A stretch of 64,000 bases of DNA from Rhodopseudomonas pseudopalustris (GCF_900110435.1 NZ_FODT01000014.1:1-64000); one strand, 5' to 3'; positions 7,657 through 18,976 are shown, counted from the first letter of the stretch. Notes: generated by a model from the sequence alone, not told the origin. Numbers and translations: made by a program.

Positions 7657-7699
7657 GCCCCCACCCCGGCCCTCCCCCGCAAGCGGGAGAGGGAGCGCG
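7657..7699. repeat. CTCCCCCGCAAGCGGGAGAG repeat
   Basis: It is the same family as 5291-5336 and lies just before the rpoD terminator. With 7501-7541 it forms an inverted pair. Confidence 0.75.
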
Positions 7700-7738
7700 C
7701 TGCCGATGACGGCGCGCATCCCTTCACCTCGGATATGA

Positions 7739-7764
7739 AAATGCCCGGCGCGGGCCGGGCATTT
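7739..7764 (-). terminator. Intrinsic terminator downstream of rpoD
   Basis: Arms AAATGCCCGG and CCGGGCATTT (7739-7748 and 7755-7764) pair perfectly. On the minus strand a short T-rich tail follows. It lies about 55 bases beyond the rpoD stop. Confidence 0.7.
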
Positions 7765-7819
7765 GGAAGACGATGAAAGCAGAGGTGCCGACAGGCAACC
7801 CGCCGGTTCACTGTCAACG

Positions 7820-9955
<2,136 letters not shown>

Positions 9956-10213
9956 TCACTGCTCCTGAACGCGCGCATGAAGGGCGCGTCGCCGCGCCGT
10001 CATGAAAACTTGCCTTGCCGGGTGAGACGCGCAAAGGGCGGCGCCAGCCTGCGCCACCCGACACGATCCCGCTTGATGGTTTCCCAAAATGGTCGCCCGA
10101 AGGCCTTCTACCGGAATGCCGTTAAGCCCTTACTAACCCTGTTTTTGCAGCCAATGCGGGGGTTTGGCGAGTCATTTCGCGGATCCCGCCGCATGGCCCG
10201 CCTCGAATACCCG

Positions 10214-12271
10214 TCAGACGCTCCGATGGAACCGGCCGGATGATTCGCCGAATCCCTCGATCAGCGCCTCAGTGCCTTCCACTTCCGAGAGCCGCGCCTT
10301 GACGTCGTTCAACCACGCATTGTTGGCCTCGCTGCCATCTTCGCCCAGGGCCAGCTCGGCGTCCTTCAATTCCCTAAGTAAGGAGTGCGATTGTCGATGC
10401 AAGGCAACCAGTTGCTGCCACGTCGAAAGTACATCCTCGCGGGCGGCGCCGGATCCCGCGCCCCACACCGCGGAAGTCGTGATTGCGCGCTCAACGCGTT
10501 GCAATTGCTCGGATAATCCGGCCTTAACCAAATCGGCGCGAAGCTTTTCGGCGTGCCCCGCCGGATCGTCGCCGTGATGATGGTCCTGGGCGAAGGCGGC
10601 GATGATCGCGGCCCGCAGCCGGTGCGCCTCCGGATGGGCGAATTCCAGCGCCGCTATCTCCTCGAGGTGGTCGTGCAGCAGCCAGGGGTGGTGCAGCAGC
10701 GATTGCAGGATCAGCGCCTCGCGGCGGGACATCGCGCTGCGCTGGCCGCGCATGATCGGACTGGATGCGAGGTCAGGGCTGGCGACCTGATACGCGCCCC
10801 GGCCGAACGGTGGAGAGCTGAGGCCGGACGGCTGGCCGCGCGGCGCAAAACGGCCGCCCCCCTGTGGAAAACCCCCGCGCGGCGGAAATCCGCGCCGCGA
10901 ATCACCGCCGCGCCCAGCGCCGCCGCGGAAGCCGCCGCCGAACCCGCCTCCAAAGCCTCCTCCGAAACCGCCTTGCGGCGCGAACGCCGCGCGCAGCCGC
11001 TCGGCCCAGTCCTGGCGATAATAGCGCCGCACCACCTCGTCGCGGATGCCGCCCGAAAGTTCGTTGATCCGCGCCTCCAGCGCCGCCCGGCGCTCGGGCG
11101 TGGCGAAGCTGCCGCCTTCGGACTCGCGCGACCACAACAGATCGGCGAGCGGCCGCGCCGCGCCGATCACCTCCTCGATCGCGAGGCGACCGCCGGCGCG
11201 GGCGAGATCGTCGGGGTCCTGGCCCTCGGGCAGCAGCGCGAAACGCAGGCTCTTGCCGGGCTTCAGATGCGGCAGCGCCAGATCGGCGGCGCGAAACGCC
11301 GCCTTCTGGCCGGCGCGGTCGCCGTCGAAACACAGGATCGGCTCATCCGCCATCTTCCACAGCAGTTGAAGCTGGTTCTCGGTCAGCGCGGTGCCGAGCG
11401 GCGCGACGGTCGCGGCAAACCCCGCGGTGACCATGGCGATGACGTCGATGTAGCCTTCGACCACGATCACCGCCGCGGCGCTGTTCGGCGTCGACTTGCC
11501 GGCCGCGTCATGCGCCGCCTTGCGGGCCGTGGCGAGGTTGTAGAGATTGTCGCCCTTGTGAAACAGCGGCGTTTCCGGCGAGTTCAGATACTTCGCCGCA
11601 ACGTCCTTCTCCAGCGCCCGGCCGCCGAAGGCGATCACCCGGCCGCGGATGTCGGTGATCGGAAACATCACCCTGTCGCGAAACTTGTCGAACGGCACCG
11701 GGATGTCGTCGCCCGCCGACAGCAGCCCGGCCTCGATCATGTCGCCGACCGGCACGCCGTGACTGCCGAGATGCTCCTTCAGCGCGTAGCGCTCGTTCGC
11801 TGCGAAGCCGATCCGGAACTTGACCTGGGTCGACGGCAGGATGCCGCGATCTGCGAGATAGCCGCGGGCGCGGGCCCCGGCGCGCGAGGCGAGATTGTCG
11901 GCGAAGTAGGTCGCCGCCAGCTCCATCACATCGTAGAGCGAGCGGCGGCGCTGCTCCTGGCGCGCGGCGTCGGGCGTCGCGGCCGGCAGCGCAAGGCCGG
12001 CCATCGCCGCGAGCCGCTCGACCGCTTCGGGGAAATCCACCCCGTCGGTCTGCATGATGAAGTCGAAGATCGAGCCGTTCTTGCCGGAGGAGAAGTCGAA
12101 CCACGCCTGCTTCTCGTCATTGACGAAGAACGACGGCGTCTTCTCCTGCTGGAACGGCGACAGCCCCTTCCACTCCCGCCCGGCCTTCTTCAGCTTCACA
12201 CGACGGCCGACCACCTCCGACACCAGAAGCCGGGCTTTCAACTCGTCGAGGAATTGCGGCGTGAAGCGCAT
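10214..12271 (-). CDS. dnaG: DNA primase without zinc ligands
   Basis: The product is 685 residues and makes RNA primers at the replication fork. The order is an N-terminal CHC2-like domain, the catalytic TOPRIM region (VVEGYIDVIAM, then LCFDGDRAGQKAA) and a C-terminal helicase-binding region preceded by a glycine/arginine-rich linker (about residues 430-500). The zinc ligands are missing: where E. coli has C40, H43, C61 and C64, this protein has S38, Q41, D59 and S62 in GLSPFQQEKTPSF and WFDFSSGKNG. I recall that other Rhizobiales primases share this loss, so it is probably lineage-wide and not inactivating. rpoD follows downstream. The identification is secure. Confidence 0.97.
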   Translation of the reverse strand: MRFTPQFLDELKARLLVSEVVGRRVKLKKAGREWKGLSPFQQEKTPSFFVNDEKQAWFDFSSGKNGSIFDFIMQTDGVDFPEAVERLAAMAGLALPAATPDAARQEQRRRSLYDVMELAATYFADNLASRAGARARGYLADRGILPSTQVKFRIGFAANERYALKEHLGSHGVPVGDMIEAGLLSAGDDIPVPFDKFRDRVMFPITDIRGRVIAFGGRALEKDVAAKYLNSPETPLFHKGDNLYNLATARKAAHDAAGKSTPNSAAAVIVVEGYIDVIAMVTAGFAATVAPLGTALTENQLQLLWKMADEPILCFDGDRAGQKAAFRAADLALPHLKPGKSLRFALLPEGQDPDDLARAGGRLAIEEVIGAARPLADLLWSRESEGGSFATPERRAALEARINELSGGIRDEVVRRYYRQDWAERLRAAFAPQGGFGGGFGGGFGGGFRGGAGRGGDSRRGFPPRGGFPQGGGRFAPRGQPSGLSSPPFGRGAYQVASPDLASSPIMRGQRSAMSRREALILQSLLHHPWLLHDHLEEIAALEFAHPEAHRLRAAIIAAFAQDHHHGDDPAGHAEKLRADLVKAGLSEQLQRVERAITTSAVWGAGSGAAREDVLSTWQQLVALHRQSHSLLRELKDAELALGEDGSEANNAWLNDVKARLSEVEGTEALIEGFGESSGRFHRSV

Positions 12272-12702
12272 GGAGTGCGGGGCTCAAGCTCGGGACGCGG
12301 CGGCGCCAACCGATGAGAGATATAGGCTTGATCGAGGCAGAGGCGTAGGGCCGCCGAGTTCTCCCGGCTATTCACAGGCTCATCGACCAGAACGGCGCGC
12401 CTGGCGCAATATCGATTGCGATTCGCCAATTCCACGACCTCGGATTGAATCAACGCTGCGAATGCATACCAGTCCTCGGGACATTCCGCATTGCGGGATG
12501 GAAATCCATCGCTAAATCAACGCCAATTCGCAATTGCGGCAGGTTTGATCTGCCTCATTGCTGCACCGCATAAGCGGGCTTTCAGTGACGCACCCACGCG
12601 ATGCCGCGGGAGTCGGGGGAGAACGATCGACCAAGGTCCAGGGCTCATGTGCGTCGTCCCCGCAACGGAACCGGCGCGATCGAACAAGTAGGAGCCAGAA
12701 CC
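12272..12702 (+). other. Intergenic stretch between dnaG and the zinc-ribbon gene
   Basis: This is the divergent promoter region of dnaG (leftward) and the zinc-ribbon gene (rightward). Short open frames lack ribosome binding sites and family features. No repeat of the dispersed families is evident. Confidence 0.5.
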
Positions 12703-12945
12703 ATGGCAAATTGTAACCGTTGCAATGTGGAGATGACGTCACTCGGCGTGGAGACCGTCGACGACGTCTATGTGATCCACTCCTGGAAATGCGACGACTG
12801 CGGGAACGCGCTCGACATCGCCACCGCTGCGGTCGACGCTTACGACTTCCCCAGCTTCTGCCTGACCGAACCCGGCGATCCGAACTGGCTGACGCTGCTG
12901 CCGCTCGCGGCCAATGCGCATATCGAGCTGCATTTGAACCGTTAG
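12703..12945 (+). CDS. Small zinc-ribbon-like protein
   Basis: The product is 80 residues. Two CxxC pairs, in MANCNRCNVEM and WKCDDCGNAL, are spaced like a zinc ribbon. The rest is not recognised. The start is at the ATG after TAGGAGCC; the frame is open further upstream but without coding character. It stands alone between dnaG and the cyclotransferase-like gene, and a dispersed palindrome follows it at once. A nucleic-acid or protein contact role is possible but unproven. Confidence 0.65.
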   Translation: MANCNRCNVEMTSLGVETVDDVYVIHSWKCDDCGNALDIATAAVDAYDFPSFCLTEPGDPNWLTLLPLAANAHIELHLNR

Positions 12946-12946
12946 C

Positions 12947-12993
12947 GCGTGACGCCGAAAAGCGGACAGCGGTTTTCGGCTCAGATCACGATC
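12947..12993. repeat. Palindromic repeat with GCCGAAAA/TTTTCGGC stem
   Basis: Stem GCCGAAAA (12954-12961) with TTTTCGGC (12973-12980), flanked by CGTGA and TCACG. It resembles the common Bradyrhizobium-type intergenic repeat also seen at 30526-30567. It may act as a terminator for the zinc-ribbon gene, though no T-run follows. Confidence 0.6.
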
Positions 12994-13027
12994 AGCTAGA
13001 CCACCGAGGTCGCGCGCGGCCGCGGCT

Positions 13028-13435
13028 TCAGCCGGGTGAATCCTCCGGCTGAAAGCGGCCGGAGACGATGTGCGGCTTCCCCGCGACCGGCCAGTTGTAG
13101 ATGTAGACGAAGGCCTCGACCGCCCCGCCGTCCTGCAGCGTGACGCGCGCCACCTCGCGCCGGTACTGCGCAGGCTCGGCGACGCCTTCGCCGCAGCCTT
13201 CGTAATCGTCGAGCCGCGGGAGAGTTTCGTGCGGCCGGCGCAGCCTGAACAATTCGCCGAACACGATGTCGGCCGGATCGTCGGCTGCGATCAGCCCAGG
13301 ATAGTGCCGCACCCGATAGAGCCGGCCGGGCATCGTCGCCGGGCCGAGATAGTCCGCGTCGGACGACAGCAGCCGCGCCATCGGATTGTCGAAGCCGCGC
13401 ATCAGCGTGCCGTAGACGAACAGGCGATCGAGCAT
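13028..13435 (-). CDS. Gamma-glutamylcyclotransferase-like (AIG2/YtfP) protein
   Basis: The product is 135 residues with the family's opening RLFVYGTLMRG, which forms the substrate loop, and a conserved Glu61 in VFGELFRL, which is the candidate catalytic base. LDDYEGC follows, as is usual. Enzymes of this fold cyclise gamma-glutamyl groups to 5-oxoproline, but many bacterial members are uncharacterised. The ATG start is chosen because GGGGGGAC precedes it at a suitable distance. It lies 16 bases after the transglutaminase-like gene on the same strand, so the two are probably cotranscribed. Confidence 0.8.
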   Translation of the reverse strand: MLDRLFVYGTLMRGFDNPMARLLSSDADYLGPATMPGRLYRVRHYPGLIAADDPADIVFGELFRLRRPHETLPRLDDYEGCGEGVAEPAQYRREVARVTLQDGGAVEAFVYIYNWPVAGKPHIVSGRFQPEDSPG

Positions 13436-13451
13436 CACGTCCCCCCGCAAA

Positions 13452-14366
13452 TCAGTCCGTGGCCGCGGGTGTCAATTCCCGCGCGGCGGCGTCCCCGGCC
13501 GAGACCACGTTGATGCTGACGTCCATCCGCAGAAACGCGTCGGCGCCACCGAAATAGCTGCCGTGCAGCGGGATCGCCTGATACGGATCGCGCGCCACCG
13601 CCACCCGCACCAGATCGCGATTGCCGATGATGCCGTTGGTCGGATCGAACTCGATCCAGCCGGCGCTCGGCAGATAGACCTGCACCCAGGCGTGGGTCGA
13701 GCCGCCGCCGACATAGCCGTGCGCGCGGTCGCCATGCACGAACAGATAGCCGGAGACGAACCGCGCGGCGATGCCGAGCCGGCGCAGCGCCTCGATCATC
13801 AGCAGCGCGAAATCGCGGCAACTGCCGGAGCCGGTCTGCAGCGTATCGAGCGGATGCTGGGTGCCGTGGGCGTGGCGCTTGCGATAGCTGAACGCCGCGC
13901 GAATGCCGTGAGTGAGCCCGCTGAGAATCTTGAACGTCGGCGTCGAGCCCTGGGCGTCGAGAAAGCTGCGCGCCCAACGCGCCAGCTCGCCGTCCGGATC
14001 GCCGCAATGCGGGCGGATGAACCGCTCGAGGTCGGGGAACTCCTCCTCGTCGTAGAAAAACGGATAGAAGAACGCGGGATCGTCCGGCGTCAGCGCGAAT
14101 TCCTCGCTCGGATGATGCTCGACGGTCGCGGTGGAATCGAACGTCAGCTGGGTCGCGCGCTGATCGAAGGTCGCGATCGCGACGCTGTTCCCGAACACGT
14201 CATGGATCCAGCGCAGCGACGCCGGCTGCGGCGTGATCACCAGCTCGCCCTGCAGCATCCGCAGATCGTGGCTGTCGCGCGGCCGCAGCATCACCCGGTG
14301 TTCGCCGAAAGCGACCGCGTGGGCGTAATGATATTCGGTTCGATGATAGATCGTCAGCAGCGGCAT
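13452..14366 (-). CDS. Transglutaminase-like cysteine protease family protein
   Basis: The product is 304 residues. The N-terminal 90 residues match the bacterial transglutaminase N-terminal region (IYHRTEYHYAHAV, GEHRVMLRPRDSHD). The core has the catalytic triad Cys183 in TGSGSCRDFA, His225 in GGSTHAWVQV and Asp241 in WIEFDPTNG. Such proteins are predicted peptidases or amide-bond transferases; the substrate is unknown. There is no signal peptide, so it should be cytoplasmic. The cyclotransferase-like gene follows and an N-formylglutamate amidohydrolase-like gene is divergent, giving a small cluster acting on glutamyl amides. Confidence 0.88.
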   Translation of the reverse strand: MPLLTIYHRTEYHYAHAVAFGEHRVMLRPRDSHDLRMLQGELVITPQPASLRWIHDVFGNSVAIATFDQRATQLTFDSTATVEHHPSEEFALTPDDPAFFYPFFYDEEEFPDLERFIRPHCGDPDGELARWARSFLDAQGSTPTFKILSGLTHGIRAAFSYRKRHAHGTQHPLDTLQTGSGSCRDFALLMIEALRRLGIAARFVSGYLFVHGDRAHGYVGGGSTHAWVQVYLPSAGWIEFDPTNGIIGNRDLVRVAVARDPYQAIPLHGSYFGGADAFLRMDVSINVVSAGDAAARELTPAATD

Positions 14367-14453
14367 GGGGAACGCATGGATCTCGACTTTGCGACGCTGA
14401 GACGATACCAGCGTTGTCCGGGGCGGGCTGCTGATTTGATAGGCACTTCACGA

Positions 14454-15248
14454 ATGAACGGCGCACGTGATGAATCCCTACGCCTCGAGCCCGGAGAGGC
14501 TCCGGTCATCGAGCGTAACACGGCGGGAGCATCGCCGTTTCTGCTGGTTTGCGACCATTACGGCCGCCGGATCCCGCCGCAGCTCGGCGATCTCGGCCTG
14601 CCCGAAACCGAGCTTGCCCGCCATATCGCCTGGGATGTCGGCATCGCCGGCGTCGCCGAGCGCCTCGCGGACGCGCTCGACGCGCATCTGATCGCGCAGC
14701 GCTATTCGCGGCTGGTGATCGACTGCAACCGGCCGCCGGGCGCGGAGAGCTCGATTCCGCTGGTCAGCGAAGCGACCACGATTCCCGGCAATGACGGGCT
14801 GACGCGCGCCGAGGCCGAGCAGCGCCGGCGGCTGATCTTCGATCCCTACCATGCGCGCATCGACGCGGCGATCAGCGCCCGGCTCGCCGCCGGCCGGCCG
14901 ACCGTCCTGCTGGCGCTGCATTCGTTCACGCCGGTGTATCACGGCATGGCGCGGCCCTGGCACATCGGCACGCTGTATCAGCACGACCGCGTGCTGCCGC
15001 CGCTGCTGCTCGCCGAGCTGCGCCGCGAGAGCGGCCTCGTGGTCGGCGACAACCAGCCTTATGCGGTGAGCGACGGCACCGATTATTCAATCCCGGTGCA
15101 TGGCGAGGCGCGCGGCCTGATCAATTCCGGCATCGAGATCCGCCAGGACCAGATCATCGACGAGACCGGACAGGCCGAATGGGCGGAGCGACTGGCGCGC
15201 GTGCTCACCGCGATCGAAGCGACGCTGCGCGACAAGGCGCTGGCGTAG
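14454..15248 (+). CDS. N-formylglutamate amidohydrolase family protein
   Basis: The product is 264 residues from the ATG of MNGARDES; the open frame runs much further upstream but is antisense to the transglutaminase gene there. The family signature is clear: FLLVCDHYGRRIPPQL near the start, IDCNRPPGA, LALHSFTPVYHG and DGTDYSIPVHGEARG. Members hydrolyse N-formyl-L-glutamate to formate and glutamate, a step of histidine breakdown, or related N-acyl amides. No hut genes are adjacent, so the true substrate is open. The weak ribosome binding site makes the start less certain. Confidence 0.85.
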   Translation: MNGARDESLRLEPGEAPVIERNTAGASPFLLVCDHYGRRIPPQLGDLGLPETELARHIAWDVGIAGVAERLADALDAHLIAQRYSRLVIDCNRPPGAESSIPLVSEATTIPGNDGLTRAEAEQRRRLIFDPYHARIDAAISARLAAGRPTVLLALHSFTPVYHGMARPWHIGTLYQHDRVLPPLLLAELRRESGLVVGDNQPYAVSDGTDYSIPVHGEARGLINSGIEIRQDQIIDETGQAEWAERLARVLTAIEATLRDKALA

Positions 15249-15278
15249 GTTCAGGCTCCGTCCGCTGCCTCTCCACGC

Positions 15279-15379
15279 CGTCATTCCGGGGCGCCGCGCA
15301 GCGGCGAACCCGGAATCCGATCCCCGGGCAACCTCGAGACTCCGGGTTCGCTCGCTGTCGCGAGCGCCCCGGAATGACG
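15279..15379. repeat. Intergenic palindrome (CGTCATTCCGGGGC family)
   Basis: The ends CGTCATTCCGGGGC and GCCCCGGAATGACG pair exactly, and the inner CCCGGAATCC/GACTCCGGG pairs partly. A second member is at 31437-31587. It lies between two convergent genes and may also act as a bidirectional terminator. Confidence 0.8.
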
Positions 15380-15384
15380 TCGTT

Positions 15385-16002
15385 CTACTTCGCGCGGCTG
15401 AGCGCGAGCCAGACGCCGCCGCCGATCATGAAGCCGCCGGAGATCCGCGACATCAGCCGCGTGCGGCGCGCCGAGAACATCGTGCGCGCCCGCCCCGCCA
15501 GCAACGCGTAGATCGCGTCGGTGACGGCGACGATCGCCATGAAGGTGGCTCCAAGCAGCGCCACCTGCGGGATGTGATCGCGCTGCATGTCGACGAATTG
15601 CGGAATGAACGCGCCGAAGAACACCAGCACCTTCGGATTGGCGAGCAGCACCACCAGCCCCTGCAGGAAGAATCCGCCGCGCGGCGGCGGCGGCGGCGCG
15701 TCGGTTGCCACGCCTTCGACCGGCGACCGGATCAGCCCGATGCCGAGCCACACCAGATAAGCGGCGCCGAGCAGACGCAGCCAGTCGAACCAATAGCCCA
15801 TCGTCGCCATCAGCGATGTCAGCCCGACCGCGACCAGCGCGATCACGAGACCGAGCCCGAGCTGCGCGCCGGCGACGTTCAACAGCGCGGCGCGCGTGCC
15901 GTGGCGCAGCCCGTTGGCGATCACCAGCGTCACCACCGGCCCGGGCAACAGCGCCAGCACGATGCAGGCGGTGAGATAGGTGAGATAGAGCTGCAACGAC
16001 AT
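15385..16002 (-). CDS. LysE/RhtB family exporter
   Basis: The product is 205 residues with about six membrane segments and the family opening LTACIVLALLPGPVVTLVIA, followed by GLRHGTRAALLNVAGAQLG. ANPKVLVFFGAFIPQF is the conserved second half. Members export amino acids or related small molecules across the inner membrane; the substrate cannot be told. Three ATGs (16014, 16008, 16002) are possible starts; 16002 is chosen because GGGA lies eight bases before it. It stands alone; the amidohydrolase gene is convergent. Confidence 0.88.
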   Translation of the reverse strand: MSLQLYLTYLTACIVLALLPGPVVTLVIANGLRHGTRAALLNVAGAQLGLGLVIALVAVGLTSLMATMGYWFDWLRLLGAAYLVWLGIGLIRSPVEGVATDAPPPPPRGGFFLQGLVVLLANPKVLVFFGAFIPQFVDMQRDHIPQVALLGATFMAIVAVTDAIYALLAGRARTMFSARRTRLMSRISGGFMIGGGVWLALSRAK

Positions 16003-16112
16003 CGGCATTCCCATTCGCGATCGGATTCGTCGCGACGATAGCAGCCGTGCGGCGGCGGCGCGAGCCGATCCGCCATCGTTGCCCCCGGAGCGCGGGGAGA
16101 TCTGGCGACGCG

Positions 16113-16961
16113 TCAGTTGCGCGTCGCGGTCCGCGGCAGCGCCAGTACATTGTCGGCGCCGGCGACCGGAATCGTCTCCGGCTGCTCGGCGGCCACCGGC
16201 GCGACGATCTTGCGATACAGATGCCAGGTGGTGTGGCCGAGGATCGGCAGCGTCACCACCAGCCCGAGGAAATACGGCAATGCCGAGATCGCCAGCAGCA
16301 GCACGATGGTGGCGGCCCAGCCGATCATCGGCAGCGGGCTCATCACCACGGCGCGGATGCTGGTCACCATCGCGGTGACGAAATCGACGTCGCGGTCGAG
16401 CAGCAGCGGGAACGACACCACGGTCAGCGAGAACAGCACCAGCGCGAGGCCGGCGCCGACGCAATTGCCGATCGCGAGGAACACCAGCCCCTCATTGGTG
16501 GTCAGCACCACCGAGATGAACTCCTGCAGGCTGCCGAACGAGGCGCTGACGCCGAGCAGCAGCGCGATCAGCAGGCGGACCTGATACATCCAGACCACGA
16601 ACAGGAACAGCGTGACGAACGCCATCCAGCCGAGTTCGCCGCGGGTGCGGATCAGCCCGACAATCTGCATCAGCGACGGCTTGCGCCCCGCCTCGCGCTG
16701 CCGGCTGACCTCGTACAGCCCGAGCGCGACGAACGGGCCGATCAGCGCGAAGCCGGCGGCGAGCGGATAGGCCAGATACACCATCTGAAGCGCAGTGAGG
16801 CAGAGCAGGATCAGCACGCCGCCCGCGGCATAGAACGCGCCGAAGGCGAGGCCGACCAGCGGCGCCGCCTGAAAATCGCGCAGGCCCTGTCCGAACGCTT
16901 CCGCAATATCGGCGACCGTGATCCGGCGCACGACGGGATCAACCTTACCGGAGATCGACAT
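16113..16961 (-). CDS. DUF2189-type integral membrane protein
   Basis: The product is 282 residues with about six hydrophobic segments (for example LVGLAFGAFYAAGGVLILL near residue 35). The pattern VADIAEAFGQGLRDFQAAP...GPFVALGLYEVSRQRE matches the DUF2189 family of uncharacterised inner-membrane proteins. A polar tail of about 30 residues ends in LPRTATRN. It is transcribed alone. The function is unknown. Confidence 0.8.
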   Translation of the reverse strand: MSISGKVDPVVRRITVADIAEAFGQGLRDFQAAPLVGLAFGAFYAAGGVLILLCLTALQMVYLAYPLAAGFALIGPFVALGLYEVSRQREAGRKPSLMQIVGLIRTRGELGWMAFVTLFLFVVWMYQVRLLIALLLGVSASFGSLQEFISVVLTTNEGLVFLAIGNCVGAGLALVLFSLTVVSFPLLLDRDVDFVTAMVTSIRAVVMSPLPMIGWAATIVLLLAISALPYFLGLVVTLPILGHTTWHLYRKIVAPVAAEQPETIPVAGADNVLALPRTATRN

Positions 16962-17368
16962 GGTCGCTCCTCCCTGGTCAACGGCTGCGATGCTCGTCGT
17001 TATTAGTTGCGAGCATTAGGCGCCGCGTTGCTGCCGGCGTCAATTGCCAATCGCGGCAACGGCTCATCACTCGTTGGCGAAACGCTACTTGCGACGCTGC
17101 GATGCACAAAGCAAAGCGATCAGTTGCAGCGCACCAATTACTCAGTGACGAAAACAAACGCGGATGTCGTGCACCATACGCGACGCGCGCACCTCTCTTG
17201 CTTGCGGGGAAGGTCGGATCGCGGAGCGTGGGGGAAGCTGAGTCTGGGCGAGTCGGAGAGCCAGTGCTCGGCTCGCCCTCACCCCGACCCTCTCCCGCAA
17301 GCGGGAGAGGGAGCGCGCCGTGCCCGCATCCGGATCAACGGTCCACAATGATCGAAGGCCTGAGCGCC
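16962..17368 (-). other. Intergenic stretch with one dispersed repeat
   Basis: It holds the upstream region of the DUF2189 gene and, at 17275-17320, a CTCTCCCGCAAGCGGGAGAG repeat. No gene is seen. Confidence 0.6.
17275..17320. repeat. CTCTCCCGCAAGCGGGAGAG repeat
   Basis: The same family as 5291-5336, with the ends CCCTCACCCC and GAGCGCGCC. It lies just beyond the acyl-CoA synthetase stop. Confidence 0.8.
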
Positions 17369-18976
17369 CTACCCCTTCGCCCGCAGCTCGCGGCGCAGCA
17401 CCTTGCCGGTCGCGGTCATCGGCAACGTCTCGGTGAATTCGACGTGGCGGGGATATTCGTGGGCGGCAAGCTGGACCTTGACGAAATTCTGGATCTCGCG
17501 CGCCAACGCGTCGCCCTTGGCGAAGCCCGGGCGGAGAACGATCCAGGCCTTGATCGCTTCGGTGCGGATCGGATCGGGCACGCCGACCACCGCGGCGAAC
17601 GCTACCGCCGGATGCTTCAACAGCGTGTGCTCGATCTCCGACGGGCCGATGCGATAGCCGGCCGAGGTAATGACATCGTCCTCGCGGCTGTCGTACCAGA
17701 AGTAACCGTCGCCGTCCTGCCTGGCCAGATCTCCGGTGAGCAGGAAGCCGCCCGCGAATTTCTTCGCGGTCGCCTCAGGGTTCTTCCAATATTCCAGCAT
17801 GGTGCAGGGATTGGGCTGGCGCACGCCGATGATGCCGCGCTCGCCGCACGGCAATTCCCGGCCGTCTTCATCGACGATGCGGACATCGAAACCCGGCGTC
17901 GCCTTGCCCATCGAGCCGGGACGGATCGGAAACAGCCGGGCGTTGTTGCCGACCACCAGATTGCATTCGGTCTGGCCGTAGATCTCGTGCGCATCGACGC
18001 CGAAAGTGGCGCGCACCCAGGCCAGCAATTCGCCGCCGAGCGACTCGCCGCCGGTGAAGATGCTGCGCAGCTTGACGCCGGGATGTTTCACATCGGCCTG
18101 CCGCATCAGCTTCAGCGCAGTCGGCGGCAGGAACACGTTGCGGACGCCGTGATCGGCCATCAGCTGCATCGCGGCCTGCGGCTCGAACTTTCTGGCGCGG
18201 TGGCCAAGCATCGCGACGCCATGATACCAGGCCGGAAACAGCGCATCGAACAATCCGCCGATCCACGCCCAATCCGCCGGCGTCCACATCAGGTCGCCGG
18301 GCCTCGGAAAGAAGTCGTGCGCCATCTCGACATTCGGCAGATGGCCGAGCAGCACGCGATGGGCGTGCAGCGCGCCTTTGGGGTTACCGGTCGTACCCGA
18401 GGTGTAGATGATGATCGCGGGATCGTCGCAGGAGGTGTCGACCGTCTCGAACGCATCGGACGCCGCATCGAGCTTGGACCAGAACAACTCGATGCCGGAC
18501 GGCGCCGCGCCCCCGGTGACGTAGATCTGCCGCAACTCCGGGAGGCGGTCGCGGATCTTGAGCAGCTTCGGCAGCCCGCTCTCGTCGGTGACCACCGCGC
18601 GGGCGCCGGAATTCGACAGACGAAACTCCAGCGCGTCCTCGCCGAACAGCGTGAACAGCGGCACCGAGACGAGCCCCGAACGAAACGCCGCCAGATGCGC
18701 GATCGGCAGCTCGATCGATTGCGACAGGAACACCGCGACGCGGTCGCCGCGCGCGAGGCCGGCGGCCTTCAGCACATTGGCGAAGCGGCGCGAGGCGCTA
18801 GCGATCTCGGCGAACGACATCCGCGTGACCGCGCCGGCTTCGTCGACATAAATCAGCGCCGGCTTGTCGCCGATCGCGTGCCGATCGCACGCTGCGGTCG
18901 CGATGTTGAAGCGGGCGGGAACCGACCAGCGGAAGTCGCGGTAGAGGCTGTCGTAGTCGGAGGTTTCGGTGAGCAT
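17369..18976 (-). CDS. Acyl-CoA synthetase (AMP-forming)
   Basis: The product is 535 residues, of the medium-chain or acetyl-CoA-synthetase-like branch of the adenylate-forming family. It activates a carboxylic acid with ATP and joins it to CoA. The P-loop IIIYTSGTTGNPKGALHAHR, the A5 block EIYGQTECN, the hinge region WYDSREDDVITSAGYRIGP and the C-terminal lysine motif MTATGKVLRRELR are all present, so it should be active. The acid substrate is unclear. It is transcribed alone, but thiolase, hydratase and dehydrogenase genes elsewhere in the window suggest a general capacity for acyl-CoA catabolism. Confidence 0.92.
   Translation of the reverse strand: MLTETSDYDSLYRDFRWSVPARFNIATAACDRHAIGDKPALIYVDEAGAVTRMSFAEIASASRRFANVLKAAGLARGDRVAVFLSQSIELPIAHLAAFRSGLVSVPLFTLFGEDALEFRLSNSGARAVVTDESGLPKLLKIRDRLPELRQIYVTGGAAPSGIELFWSKLDAASDAFETVDTSCDDPAIIIYTSGTTGNPKGALHAHRVLLGHLPNVEMAHDFFPRPGDLMWTPADWAWIGGLFDALFPAWYHGVAMLGHRARKFEPQAAMQLMADHGVRNVFLPPTALKLMRQADVKHPGVKLRSIFTGGESLGGELLAWVRATFGVDAHEIYGQTECNLVVGNNARLFPIRPGSMGKATPGFDVRIVDEDGRELPCGERGIIGVRQPNPCTMLEYWKNPEATAKKFAGGFLLTGDLARQDGDGYFWYDSREDDVITSAGYRIGPSEIEHTLLKHPAVAFAAVVGVPDPIRTEAIKAWIVLRPGFAKGDALAREIQNFVKVQLAAHEYPRHVEFTETLPMTATGKVLRRELRAKG

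Larger units (their letters stand above)
6882..7819 (-). other. Repeat-rich stretch downstream of rpoD
   Basis: It holds dispersed repeats, a copy of the rpoD 3' end at 7280-7340, and two terminator-like hairpins (7174-7199, 7739-7764). No complete gene is visible; the open frames found are antisense or repeat-encoded. Confidence 0.75.

Noticed and set aside
10553-12316. 587-codon plus-strand open frame
   Set aside because: It is antisense to dnaG.
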